From Bradyrhizobium sp. cir1 (GTDB lineage Bacteria; Pseudomonadota; Alphaproteobacteria; Rhizobiales; Xanthobacteraceae): a stretch of 64,000 nucleotides of DNA. The notes beneath the pieces were generated by a model, which saw nothing but the letters and a program-made list of their open reading frames with translations, ran no database searches and was not told the origin of the DNA. Location of the stretch: contig NZ_JACIHE010000007.1 in NCBI RefSeq assembly GCF_014198245.1, positions 248,001 through 312,000 of the forward strand. The letters are read 5' to 3'. Below, one piece after another: positions 35,070 to 43,542 of this stretch (positions are counted from its first letter, which is position 1; the number at the start of each line of letters is the position of its first letter). The position numbers were made by a program, and so were the translations under genes.

Positions 35070-36455
35070 GTGAGATCCAAGGTTATTGGCGCAGTGTCAC
35101 TGGCGGTCGCTGCGGTTGGGCTGTTCGCGGTCACTGCACCTGCCTTTGCGCAGCAGAAGACGATTACGGTCTGGTGGGGCAAGGGCTTCTATCGCTCCGA
35201 AGACGACGCGCTGATCGATACGATCAAGAAATTCGAAGCCAAGACCGGCATCAAGGTCGAATTGTCGCAATACGCGATCCAGGACATGATTCCGAAGACG
35301 GTTGCCGCGCTCGATGCCGGCACCGTGCCCGATGTGGCCTATTCCGATTCCTATGACGTGCAGGCGCAGGGCAAGTGGGCCTATGAGGGCAAGCTCGAGG
35401 ACCTCACGGACGTCATGGAGCCGATCAAGGACCGGTTCGTGCAGAACACGCTGGATGCCTCGATCCTCTATAACGACGTCGCCAAGAAGAAGGCCTATTA
35501 CGGCTTCCCGCTGAAGCAGCAGAGCATGCACGTCCAGATCTGGAACGACATGCTGGAGAAGGCCGGCTTCAAGCAGAGCGACATCCCGAACGACTGGACG
35601 GGCTATTGGACGTTCTGGTGCGACAAGGTGCAGCCGGGGATCCGCAAGGCCACCGGCCAGCGCATCTACGCCGTCGGCCAGCCGATGGGCGTGGAATCCA
35701 CCGACGCCTTCCAGTCGTTCTACACCTTCATGGACGCCTACCACGTCAAGCTGGTCGACAACGACGGCAAGCTCCTGGTCGACGATCCCACGGTTCGCGA
35801 GAACCTGATCAAGGCGATGAAGGACTACACCGACACCTATATCAAGGGCTGCACGCCGCCCTCCTCGACCACCTGGAAGGACCCGGACAACAACGTCGCC
35901 TTCCACAACAAGACCATCGTGATGACTCACAACTTCACGATCTCGATCGCTGCGAAGTGGTTCGAGGACTCCCAGAACCAGGCCCTGACCCAGGAGCAAC
36001 GCGACGCCGGCAAGAAGGCCTATGAGCAGGACATCATCACGGCGTCCTTCCCGAAGGCTCCGGACGGCTCGACCATCCGCTACCGCTCCGACGTCAAGAC
36101 CGGACTGGTCTTCACCGCGGCCAAGAACAAGGCCGAGGCCAAGCAGTTCATCAGCTTCCTGCTCCAGGAAGAGAACGTCCGTCCCTACATCGAGGGCGCG
36201 CTCGGCCGCTGGTTCCCGGTGACGAAGGAAAGCCAGGAAAGCCCGTTCTGGCAGGCTGACAAGCACCGCAAGGCGGTCTACGCCCAGTTCAAGGGCGGCA
36301 CCGCGGCGTTTGACTTCACCAAGAACTGGAAGTTCACGATTCTGAACAACGAGAACGTCTGGGCCAAGGCGATGAACCGCGTCGTCAGCGAGAAGGTTCC
36401 GGTCGACAAGGCCGTCGACGAACTGATCGCCCGCATCAAGCAGGTCGCGGGCTAA
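35070..36455 (+). CDS. Solute-binding protein of a second carbohydrate ABC transporter
   Basis: This is a 461-residue periplasmic binding protein of the sugar-binding family 1. A Sec signal peptide of about 27 residues ends 'APAFAQQ'. The start is a GTG six bases after 'gagggag'; an upstream TTG lies within that RBS. The mature protein has 'ITVWWGKGFYRSEDDALIDT' and many aromatic residues. It differs clearly from the binding protein at 2.6 kb, so the two operons are not recent copies. The ligand is unknown. Confidence 0.9.
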   Translation: MRSKVIGAVSLAVAAVGLFAVTAPAFAQQKTITVWWGKGFYRSEDDALIDTIKKFEAKTGIKVELSQYAIQDMIPKTVAALDAGTVPDVAYSDSYDVQAQGKWAYEGKLEDLTDVMEPIKDRFVQNTLDASILYNDVAKKKAYYGFPLKQQSMHVQIWNDMLEKAGFKQSDIPNDWTGYWTFWCDKVQPGIRKATGQRIYAVGQPMGVESTDAFQSFYTFMDAYHVKLVDNDGKLLVDDPTVRENLIKAMKDYTDTYIKGCTPPSSTTWKDPDNNVAFHNKTIVMTHNFTISIAAKWFEDSQNQALTQEQRDAGKKAYEQDIITASFPKAPDGSTIRYRSDVKTGLVFTAAKNKAEAKQFISFLLQEENVRPYIEGALGRWFPVTKESQESPFWQADKHRKAVYAQFKGGTAAFDFTKNWKFTILNNENVWAKAMNRVVSEKVPVDKAVDELIARIKQVAG

Positions 36456-36467
36456 GGTCTATCCCTC

Positions 36468-36494
36468 CCTCTCCCCGCGCCTCGCGGGGAGAGG
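36468..36494 (+). terminator. Hairpin between binding-protein and permease genes
   Basis: A perfect 12-bp stem (cctctccccgcg pairing with cgcggggagagg) with a 3-base loop starts 13 bases after the binding-protein stop. No U-tract follows. It probably protects the upstream message or attenuates the permeases, giving excess binding protein. Confidence 0.65.
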
Positions 36495-36554
36495 TGAAAC
36501 GCTAACACCGGCCGCCTCGTGCGGCCGGAAGTCCTTTCAAAGAGTTTCGAAAGA

Positions 36555-37427
36555 ATGGCGATCACGCTCTCTGGCGATCAGTCGATCCCCGCACCGCCCT
36601 TGTCGTCGCGGCTGACCCCGGCGCAGGTCTGGGGCATCATTCTGCTCGCGCCCTATCTGCTGGTTTTTCTCGCCTTCGTCGTCTATCCCGTCTGCTACGG
36701 GCTATGGCTGGCGCGGGCCCCCGCGAACTATGTCGCGCTGTACAACGATCCGATCTTTGCGCGTGCCGCGGTCAACACGCTGATCTTCCTGGTCATCGGC
36801 ATCAACATCAAGATGCTGATCGCGCTGCTCTTGTCGGGATTCTTCGCGCAGCAGCGCACCTGGATCAAATGGCTCTCGGTGATCTTCATCCTGCCCTGGG
36901 CGGTGCCGTCGATCCCGACCATCCTGTCGGTGCGCTTCATGCTCAATCCCGAGTGGGGCGTCATCAACCACCTCATCTTCTCCTTCACCGGCGATGACGG
37001 CCCGAACTGGCTGAACGACCCGACCGTGGCGCTCAGCATGGCGATCGGCGTGCACATCTGGAAGTCGCTGCCGTTCTGGACGCTGATCCTGATCACCGGA
37101 CGCCTTGCGATCTCGCACGACCTGTTCGAGGCCGCCGAGGTGGACGGCGCCAGCTTGTGGCAGAAATTCCGCTACATCACCTGGCCGTCGATGCAGACGC
37201 TCTACGTGACCTGCACGCTGCTCTCGATGATCTGGACGCTCGGCGATTTCAACAGCGTCTACCTGCTCACCGGCGGTGGCCCGGCCGACCTCACGCACGT
37301 GCTGTCGACGCTCGGTATCCGCTATCTCCGGCTCGACCAGCTCTCGCTCGCGATGGCCTCCATCGTCTGCGCGATGCCGTTCGTCCTGCCGCTCGTGTAC
37401 TTCATGATGAAACGGTTGTCGCGATGA
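36555..37427 (+). CDS. Carbohydrate ABC transporter permease, MalF-type
   Basis: This is a 290-residue, six-helix permease with the EAA loop 'LFEAAEVDGASLWQKFRYIT' near residue 188. The first helix lies at about 26-46. The ATG at 'MAITLSGDQS' is preferred to a GTG 12 codons upstream because the extra residues are not hydrophobic and have no RBS. The stop overlaps the next start (ATGA). It partners the next gene; no ATPase gene follows. Confidence 0.9.
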   Translation: MAITLSGDQSIPAPPLSSRLTPAQVWGIILLAPYLLVFLAFVVYPVCYGLWLARAPANYVALYNDPIFARAAVNTLIFLVIGINIKMLIALLLSGFFAQQRTWIKWLSVIFILPWAVPSIPTILSVRFMLNPEWGVINHLIFSFTGDDGPNWLNDPTVALSMAIGVHIWKSLPFWTLILITGRLAISHDLFEAAEVDGASLWQKFRYITWPSMQTLYVTCTLLSMIWTLGDFNSVYLLTGGGPADLTHVLSTLGIRYLRLDQLSLAMASIVCAMPFVLPLVYFMMKRLSR

Positions 37428-38275
37428 AGCTTCCCTCTCTCCGTGACGTCGCGACGGAAGCGCGGCTGCTCCTGATCGGCATTCCCGTCTTCCTGTGGAC
37501 GATGATCCCGATCTACCACATGTTCCTGTTCGCGATCTCGCCGAAGGAGGACGCGTTCTCGGGCAAACTGTGGCCGGACCATCCGACGCTGCACAACTTC
37601 GAGATCGTGTTCAAGCAGCAGCATTACTTCCTGCGCGACTTCTACGTCCAGTTCTGGAATTCGACGCTGATCGCGGCGGCCGTCGGCGTGCTGACGCTGT
37701 TCATCGCCACCGCCGCGGCGTTCTCGATCTCGCGGCTGAAAGTGCCGGGCGGGCGCATGGTGCTCAACCTCGCGCTCTTCACCTATTTCATCCCCGCGGC
37801 GTTCCTCGCGGTGCCGATGTATCGCACCATGGGCAATTACGGCCTGCTCAACAATCACTGGTCGCTGATCCTGGCCATGGTGACGATCGCCAGCCCCTAC
37901 GCGATCTGGGTGCTCAAGCAGGCCTCCGACAAGCTGCCGGTCGAGCTGGATGAAGCAGCGGTCATGGACGGCGCCACGACGCTGCAGATCTTCCGCCTGG
38001 TCTATCTGCCGCTGATGATGCCCTCGCTGGTCGCGATCGGCACCTACGCAGTGTTGCTCGCCTGGAACGAATATCTCTACGCGTTCCTGCTGCTCTCGAA
38101 CGACCGTGAGATCACCCTCCCCGTCGCGCTCGGCAACTTCCTTGCCGCCGACGACTCGCCGTGGGAGCTGCTGATGACCACCGGCTTCATCTACGCGCTG
38201 CCGCCGGCCGCGGTCTATTACGCCTTCCGCCGCTACATGGTGGGCGGACTCACGGCGGGCGCGGTGAAGTCGTAA
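37424..38275 (+). CDS. Carbohydrate ABC transporter permease, MalG-type
   Basis: This is a 283-residue partner permease with six helices and the EAA loop 'LDEAAVMDGATTLQIFRLVY'. It ends 'GGLTAGAVKS', the usual MalG-like ending. The ATG overlaps the previous stop by 4 bases. It ends the second ABC operon, which also lacks an ATP-binding gene. The nearest ATPase is the polyamine-type potA 1.8 kb further on, on the other strand. Confidence 0.92.
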   Translation: MKLPSLRDVATEARLLLIGIPVFLWTMIPIYHMFLFAISPKEDAFSGKLWPDHPTLHNFEIVFKQQHYFLRDFYVQFWNSTLIAAAVGVLTLFIATAAAFSISRLKVPGGRMVLNLALFTYFIPAAFLAVPMYRTMGNYGLLNNHWSLILAMVTIASPYAIWVLKQASDKLPVELDEAAVMDGATTLQIFRLVYLPLMMPSLVAIGTYAVLLAWNEYLYAFLLLSNDREITLPVALGNFLAADDSPWELLMTTGFIYALPPAAVYYAFRRYMVGGLTAGAVKS

Positions 38276-38280
38276 ACAGG

Positions 38281-38383
38281 CCGTCATTCCGGGATGGTCC
38301 GAGGACCAGACCCGGAATCTCGAGATTCTCAGGTGCGCAATTGCGCACCTGAGTTCGATGCTTCGCATCGCCCCGGAATGACG
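38281..38383. repeat. Dispersed inverted repeat, family F, with a 26-base perfect palindrome
   Basis: The ends 'ccgtcattccgggatggt' and 'atcgccccggaatgacg' are roughly inverted. In the centre, positions 38328-38353 form a perfect 26-base palindrome whose half is ctcaggtgcgcaa. It fills the convergent gap between the permease gene and potC and can act as a terminator in both directions. Confidence 0.8.
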
Positions 38384-38390
38384 CTCTCCC

Positions 38391-39203
38391 CTATAGCGGC
38401 GCCGCGCTCTCGCCCTGCGAGCTCGACAGTTTTGAGGCGAGCGAGGCGATGACGATGACGACCGCGATCAGGGCGATCACCAGCGTGCAGATCGCGTTGA
38501 TCTCCGGCTTCACCCCGAGCCGGACCTCCGAATAGATCCGGATCGGCAGCGTCGCCGAGCCGGGACCGGTGGTGAAGCTCGCGATCACGAGATCGTCCAG
38601 CGACAGCGTGAACGCCAGCATCCAGCCGGCGACGATCGCCGGCGCGATCAGCGGCAGCGTCACGGCGACGAACGCGCGGACCGGGTTGCAGCCGAGGTCC
38701 ATCGCCGCCTCCTCCAGCGAACGGTCGAGCGAGCCGATGCGGGACTGCACGACCACCGCGACAAAGCACATGGTCAGCGTGGTGTGGGCGATCGTCACCG
38801 TCCAGAAGCCGCGCTCGGCGTTCAGCGCCACGAACAGCAGCAGCAGCGACAGTCCTGTGATCACCTCCGGCATCACCAGCGGCGCATAGAGCATGCCGGA
38901 GAACAGCGTGCGGCCGCGGAACCGCTCGCCGCGCGACAGCGCCACCGCCGCGAGCGTGCCGAGCAGCGTGGCGATCGTCGCGGAGCAGACCGCAACCCGT
39001 AGGCTCATCCAGGCCGCCTCGATCATGGCGCGGTCGTTGAAGAATTCGCGATACCAGCGCAGCGACCAGCCGCCCCACACTGTCACCAGCCGCGAGGCGT
39101 TGAAGGAGTAGAGAACGAGGATCAGGATCGGCAAGTAAAGGAACGCCAGCCCCAGCGCCAGCGAGGCGATGTTGAAGCGGGACAGGCGGGAGACCTTGCG
39201 CAT
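38391..39203 (-). CDS. potC: Spermidine/putrescine-type ABC permease PotC
   Basis: This is a 270-residue permease with six helices and the EAA loop 'SLEEAAMDLGCNPVRAFVAVT', typical of PotC-like subunits. 'FTLSLDDLVIASFTTGPGSATLPIRIYSEV' (split motif) near residue 195 is characteristic of polyamine permeases. It lies 4 bases after potB. The polyamine is inferred from the family. Confidence 0.9.
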   Translation of the reverse strand: MRKVSRLSRFNIASLALGLAFLYLPILILVLYSFNASRLVTVWGGWSLRWYREFFNDRAMIEAAWMSLRVAVCSATIATLLGTLAAVALSRGERFRGRTLFSGMLYAPLVMPEVITGLSLLLLFVALNAERGFWTVTIAHTTLTMCFVAVVVQSRIGSLDRSLEEAAMDLGCNPVRAFVAVTLPLIAPAIVAGWMLAFTLSLDDLVIASFTTGPGSATLPIRIYSEVRLGVKPEINAICTLVIALIAVVIVIASLASKLSSSQGESAAPL

Positions 39204-39207
39204 CGCC

Positions 39208-40122
39208 CTACCTTCCCTGTTCGAGCTGCCGCTTCTGCAGCCGCTCGTAGAGCAGCAGCGGCAGCAGCAGCACCACCAGCAGCACGATGGCCGCGGCGGA
39301 GGCGACCGGCCAGTCCTTGTTGGTGAAGAATTCGAGCCACAGGGTCTGGCCGATCATCAGCGAATTGGAGCCGGCCAGGAGATCAGGGATGACGAACTCG
39401 CCGACGATGGGGATGAAGCACAGCAGCACGCCGGCACCGACGCCGGGCAGCGACAGCGGAAAGGTGACGAGCCAGAACACCTGCCACGGCGGCGCGCCGA
39501 GATCGGAGGCCGCCTCCTCCAGCACCGGCTCCATCTTGGCGAGTGTGGCGTAGAGCGGCAGGATCATGAACGGCAAATACGAATAGACGATGCCGATATA
39601 CATCGCGGTATCTGTGGAGAGCCACACCACGGGCTGGCTGACCAGATGCAGCGCCAGCAGGATCTGGTTGAGCAGGCCGTCATGCTGGAGGATGTTGATC
39701 CAGGCATAGATGCGGATCAGGAACGAGGTCCAGAACGGCACGATCACCAGCACCATCGCTATGGCCTGCCAGCGCTTCGGCAATCGCGCCATGCCATAGG
39801 CAATGGGATAGCCGATCAGAAGCAGCAGCGCGGTCGCTGTGACGGCAACGGTGAGACTGCGCACATAGGCGAACACATAGATGTCGTCGGAGCCAAGCAG
39901 CCTGAAATTGTCGACCGACAGCGCGGCGAAGGCGGCCTTGAGCGCTTCCCATCCCGCCGTCAGGTCGAACACAGGCTCGTAAGGCGGCTGCGCGATTGCG
40001 GTCTGCGACAGGCTGATCTTGAGCACGAAAGCGAACGGCACCAGGAAGAACAGCGCCATCCAGACATAGGGTGCGATCGCGGCAAAGCGCGCCGGTCGCG
40101 CGAAAATGCGGCGGGAGCTCAT
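39208..40122 (-). CDS. potB: Spermidine/putrescine-type ABC permease PotB
   Basis: This is a 304-residue permease with a first helix at about 20-40, a large periplasmic loop and the EAA loop 'VLEEAASDLGAPPWQVFWLVT'. 'FIPIVGEFVIPDLLAGSNSLMIG' (split motif) is typical of PotB/PotH. The ATG overlapping the potA stop by 4 bases was preferred to one six codons upstream. Confidence 0.9.
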   Translation of the reverse strand: MSSRRIFARPARFAAIAPYVWMALFFLVPFAFVLKISLSQTAIAQPPYEPVFDLTAGWEALKAAFAALSVDNFRLLGSDDIYVFAYVRSLTVAVTATALLLLIGYPIAYGMARLPKRWQAIAMVLVIVPFWTSFLIRIYAWINILQHDGLLNQILLALHLVSQPVVWLSTDTAMYIGIVYSYLPFMILPLYATLAKMEPVLEEAASDLGAPPWQVFWLVTFPLSLPGVGAGVLLCFIPIVGEFVIPDLLAGSNSLMIGQTLWLEFFTNKDWPVASAAAIVLLVVLLLPLLLYERLQKRQLEQGR

Positions 40123-41291
40123 GACGGCAGCACCACGCAATCGTCGGGCGTGAACCAGGCGACGACATTCTGGTTCAGGCTGTAGGCGTCGACATCGATG
40201 CGCGCACTGTTGGCGACCGAAGCCTGCAGCATCCCGCCGGTGTCGAGCTTTACCTTGTAGGTGGTGGTGCCGCCGAGATAGCAGATGTCGGCGATCACGC
40301 CGTCGAGGGTGTTGATCGCCGTCTCACGACCGGCCTCGCTCACCGGGCCGCGGCGCGAGAGCTTGACCTTCTCGGGGCGAATCGCGACCGTGAATCTTCC
40401 GGTGCCGACCGGCTCGCGTGGTTCGGCCACCACCAGCGCACCCGCATCGCGCGTGCCAATGACCAGACGATGGCCATCGCGCAATTTGGACTCGCCGTCG
40501 AACAAATTGATGTCGCCGACGAACTCCGCGATCCAGCGCGAGCGCGGCGCCTCGTAGAGCTCGCGGGGGCTCGCGACCTGGGCGAGCTTGCCGGCTTTCA
40601 TCACGCCGATCCGGCTCGCCATCGTCATCGCCTCCTCCTGGTCGTGGGTGACGATGATGAAAGTCATGCCGAGCCGCCGCTGCAGCTCCATCAGCTCGCC
40701 TTGCGTGCTCTCGCGCAGCTTCTTGTCCAGGGCTGCGAGCGGCTCGTCGAGCAGCAACAATTGCGGCCGTCGCGCCAGGGCGCGGGCGAGCGCGACGCGC
40801 TGGCGCTGGCCGCCGGAAAGCTGGTCCGGCTTGCGCTTCTCCAGGCCCTCGAGCTTCACCAGCGCGACCATCTCCGCAACACGCGTGGCGATGTCGGCGC
40901 GCGCCATGCCGGCGCGCTTCAGGCCGAAGGCGATGTTGTCGCGCACCGACAGATGCGGAAACAGCGCGTAGTTCTGGAACATCATGTTGATCGGGCGCTC
41001 GTGCGGCAGCGCCTGCGCGATATCCTTGCCGCCGAGCAGGATGCGCCCCCCATCCGGCGCCTCGAAGCCCGCGAGCATGCGCAAGAGCGTGGTCTTGCCG
41101 CAGCCGCTGGGGCCCAGCAGCGCGAAGAACTCGCCGGCCTTGATGTCGAGCGACACGCCGTCCACGGCCCGGAACGTCCCAAAGGTCTTGGCGACAGCCT
41201 CGATGCGCAGCAGCGGCTGGCCCGCGGCCGGAAATGCATCTCTGGCAGCTGCATCCGCCGCCAAATTCGTTCCGGGTAACTCTTCCGCCAT
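40119..41291 (-). CDS. potA: Polyamine ABC transporter ATPase PotA
   Basis: This is a 390-residue ATP-binding subunit with Walker A 'GPSGCGKTTLLRMLAG' (about 64-79), signature 'LSGGQRQRVALARAL', Walker B 'LLLLDEPLAALD', the switch His in 'IVTHDQEEA' and a C-terminal TOBE domain from about 270. It is first in a potA-potB-potC operon. No PotD/PotF binding protein lies upstream on this strand; the next gene is a toxin-antitoxin pair, so the binding protein must be elsewhere. Confidence 0.92.
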   Translation of the reverse strand: MAEELPGTNLAADAAARDAFPAAGQPLLRIEAVAKTFGTFRAVDGVSLDIKAGEFFALLGPSGCGKTTLLRMLAGFEAPDGGRILLGGKDIAQALPHERPINMMFQNYALFPHLSVRDNIAFGLKRAGMARADIATRVAEMVALVKLEGLEKRKPDQLSGGQRQRVALARALARRPQLLLLDEPLAALDKKLRESTQGELMELQRRLGMTFIIVTHDQEEAMTMASRIGVMKAGKLAQVASPRELYEAPRSRWIAEFVGDINLFDGESKLRDGHRLVIGTRDAGALVVAEPREPVGTGRFTVAIRPEKVKLSRRGPVSEAGRETAINTLDGVIADICYLGGTTTYKVKLDTGGMLQASVANSARIDVDAYSLNQNVVAWFTPDDCVVLPS

Positions 41292-41413
41292 GGTCCCTGC
41301 CAACCCCGATTCCGCCGCACGCTAGCGGCCGATCGGCCTTTGCTCAACCGCTACAGGGTGGATCAGCCCAAATTGGCCTTCATGCGGGGCGCCAAAGGGC
41401 GTATGATCGCGAC

Positions 41414-41644
41414 ATGACCAAGTTGCTGGATCAGGCCCTGGAGATCGCGCGCAGTCTGCCTTCGGACGCGCAGGACGACATTGCCCGGATCGTACTCCAG
41501 CTCGCCGGTGCCGAGGCAGCGCCTCCTGTCATCCTGTCGGATGATGAAAGATCGGCAATTGCCGCATCGAAGGCTGCGGCTAAACGGGGTGAATTCGCAA
41601 CCGAGGCTCAGGTCCGAGCGACTTGGGCCAAACACGGCCTGTGA
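41414..41644 (+). CDS. Antitoxin of a RelE/ParE-type pair
   Basis: This is a 76-residue, mostly helical, charged protein ('MTKLLDQALEIARSLPSDAQ...'), whose C-terminal half ('AIAASKAAAKRGEFATEAQV') is typical of antitoxins that wrap their toxin. Its stop overlaps the toxin start (GTGA), the usual coupling in type II systems. The name rests on size, order and the following ParE-like gene. Confidence 0.82.
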   Translation: MTKLLDQALEIARSLPSDAQDDIARIVLQLAGAEAAPPVILSDDERSAIAASKAAAKRGEFATEAQVRATWAKHGL

Positions 41645-41943
41645 ATATTCGCTACACACTTCCGGCGCTCGCCGACCTCGATTCCATTCTGACTTACATT
41701 GCAGAAGCGTCTCCTCAGGGAGCGGCACGCGTCCAAAAGCGCATTCAGGACGTTATTGGTCTGCTGCTGGCACATCCCGAGATCGGTCTGCGAACTGACG
41801 ATCCGGATATCCGGAGATTGACCACAACGCCCTACCCGTTTCTCGTCATTTACGAGATCGGGACTCAGGAGATCATCATCCATGCTATCCGCCATGGGGC
41901 TCGCGATCCCGGAAGGATGCCGGGTGCGCGAGATTCCGACTAG
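41641..41943 (+). CDS. RelE/ParE-family toxin
   Basis: This is a 100-residue toxin of the RelE/ParE fold. Marks are 'IRYTLPALADLDSILTYIAE', 'LLLAHPEIGLRTDDPDIRRL' and the C-terminal 'PYPFLVIYEIGTQEIIIHAIRHGARDP' (split motif), the family's terminal strand and basic residues. The start is a GTG overlapping the antitoxin stop. The target, gyrase or ribosome-bound mRNA, cannot be told. Its last four bases overlap the end of the convergent glpD. Confidence 0.9.
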   Translation: MNIRYTLPALADLDSILTYIAEASPQGAARVQKRIQDVIGLLLAHPEIGLRTDDPDIRRLTTTPYPFLVIYEIGTQEIIIHAIRHGARDPGRMPGARDSD

Positions 41944-43400
41944 CTCACATTCGCCATGAACGCGGCCAGCGCGTCGCGGTCCGCTGGAGGCATTGTCAGG
42001 CCCAGCTTGGAACGGCGCCAAAGGATGTCGTCCGGAAAGCGCGCCCATTCGTTGGCCATAAGATAACGCACCTCGGCACCGGTCAGTTCGGGACCAAAGG
42101 CTGGGCCGAGCTCCTCGCGCGTCTTCGCTTCGCCCAGCATTGCCGGCAATCGCGAGCCATAGGCCGCGACCAGCCGCTGGGCCTCTGGCTCCGACAGAAA
42201 GCGCCAGCTGTCGCGCGCGAGGTCGACCTCGGTGTCGAAACGGTCCCAGGCGAAATCTCCACCGGGCAGCGCCGCGCCGGCGGTCCAGGGCGGCGACATC
42301 GGATAGAACGGGGTCAGCTTCGTCACCGCCCGCTCCGCGCGCAGGCGCGAGGTGGTGACATCGCCGCCGAACATCGTCAGCAGCGGCGCCTTGCGCCGGC
42401 GCGCATGGAACAACGTCGCGCCCTCGCGCCCGCGCGCGGACGCCAGCGCCAAATTGACGCCGGACACCGTGCGGACCACGTCGGTCGGGGCAACGCGCTC
42501 GCGGAAATAGCGGCTGGCGGCCTCGCAGAGATAGCTGACGTCGGCGCCCGGCATCGCGACGATCGCGGGGTCGCCGGTGAAAGCATGCGTGACCGTCCCG
42601 ATCAGCGTGAAGTCCCGCTCGAAGGGCCGGGCGAAGATCAGCCGCCCATCATTGTTCTGAAAGACGTACACGTTTTCACAATCGAACAGGCGCGGCACGA
42701 CGATCTGGCTCATCTGCATGGCCGCCATCGCCGGCTGCGGCTGCCGCAGCACGGTCTCCGCGACCATCGCGGTCCAGGCGCCGGTGGCGTTGGCCAGTGC
42801 CCGCGCCGTGACCGTACGGCGATGGCCGCGATCGACCACAGCGAGCCGCCAGGTCTCGGTTCGATCGGCACGGACGCAGCGCGCCCCGGTCCGGATCGCC
42901 GCGCCACGTTCGGCGGCATCCAGCGCCGTGAGCACGACCAGGCGGGAATCGTCGACGACGCAGTCCGAATATTCGAACGCCGTGCCGAACGGACGTTTCA
43001 GCGCGTTGCCGACCGGATGATGCGTGATGTCGAGGGTCACTGAGGGCGGCAGGCCGCCCCGGTTCGTGATGCCGTCATAAACATAGAGACCGGCGCGCAA
43101 TAGCCATGGCGGACGCTCCTCGGAATGCGCGGGGATCACGAAGCGCATCGGCCGGACCAGGTGCGGCGCGATCCGGAGCCAGATCCGGCGCTCGGCGAGC
43201 GCCCGGCGCACCCGCCAGAAGCCGCGGCGCTCCAGCACCGACAGGTCGCCATGGATCAGCCGCGGTGTCGCCGACGACGCAGCGCCGGCAAGATCGCCCT
43301 GCTCGAACAGAATCACGCGCAGACCGCGGCCGGCCGCATCGCGCGCGAGGCTGACACCGTTCAGGCCGCCGCCGATGATCGCAAGGTCATAGTCCGCCAT
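41940..43400 (-). CDS. glpD: FAD-dependent glycerol-3-phosphate dehydrogenase
   Basis: This is a 486-residue membrane-associated flavoprotein that oxidises glycerol-3-phosphate to dihydroxyacetone phosphate and feeds electrons to quinone. The FAD-binding start is 'DLAIIGGGLNGVSLARDAAGRG'. The substrate region reads 'PRLIHGDLSVLERRGF' where the E. coli enzyme has S-K-L-I-H-G-G-L-R-Y-L-E, so the second Gly and the Arg are replaced. 'TVSGVNLALAS' also departs from the usual 'R-P-L' pattern. Length and overall fold fit GlpD, but a different polyol phosphate is possible. No other glp genes are nearby. Confidence 0.8.
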   Translation of the reverse strand: MADYDLAIIGGGLNGVSLARDAAGRGLRVILFEQGDLAGAASSATPRLIHGDLSVLERRGFWRVRRALAERRIWLRIAPHLVRPMRFVIPAHSEERPPWLLRAGLYVYDGITNRGGLPPSVTLDITHHPVGNALKRPFGTAFEYSDCVVDDSRLVVLTALDAAERGAAIRTGARCVRADRTETWRLAVVDRGHRRTVTARALANATGAWTAMVAETVLRQPQPAMAAMQMSQIVVPRLFDCENVYVFQNNDGRLIFARPFERDFTLIGTVTHAFTGDPAIVAMPGADVSYLCEAASRYFRERVAPTDVVRTVSGVNLALASARGREGATLFHARRRKAPLLTMFGGDVTTSRLRAERAVTKLTPFYPMSPPWTAGAALPGGDFAWDRFDTEVDLARDSWRFLSEPEAQRLVAAYGSRLPAMLGEAKTREELGPAFGPELTGAEVRYLMANEWARFPDDILWRRSKLGLTMPPADRDALAAFMANVS

Positions 43401-43440
43401 GAAACCGTCGAGAGGGCGCGAAACGAAACGCTCTCATCCC

Positions 43441-43540
43441 TAGAGCCATTTTCGTTCCGATGAAATCGGAACGGGGCTCTAGATTCTTATTTTGACGCGT
43501 TTTCCTTGACGCGAACCGGTATCCACTTCGCTCGAAAACG
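43441..43540. repeat. Dispersed inverted repeat, family G
   Basis: The main hairpin pairs 'tagagcc' and 'cgttccgat' with 'atcggaacg' and 'ggctcta' (43441-43481). A following segment 'gacgcgttttccttgacgcgaaccgg' holds a GACGCG direct repeat. It lies between the glpD promoter region and the end of the PAS-GGDEF-EAL gene. Confidence 0.7.
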
Positions 43541-43542
43541 AG

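Noticed and set aside
38391..41291. Sulfate or molybdate ABC transporter
   Set aside because: The ATPase has a PotA-like TOBE region, and the permeases carry PotB/PotC-type EAA loops and 'SLDDLVIASF'.
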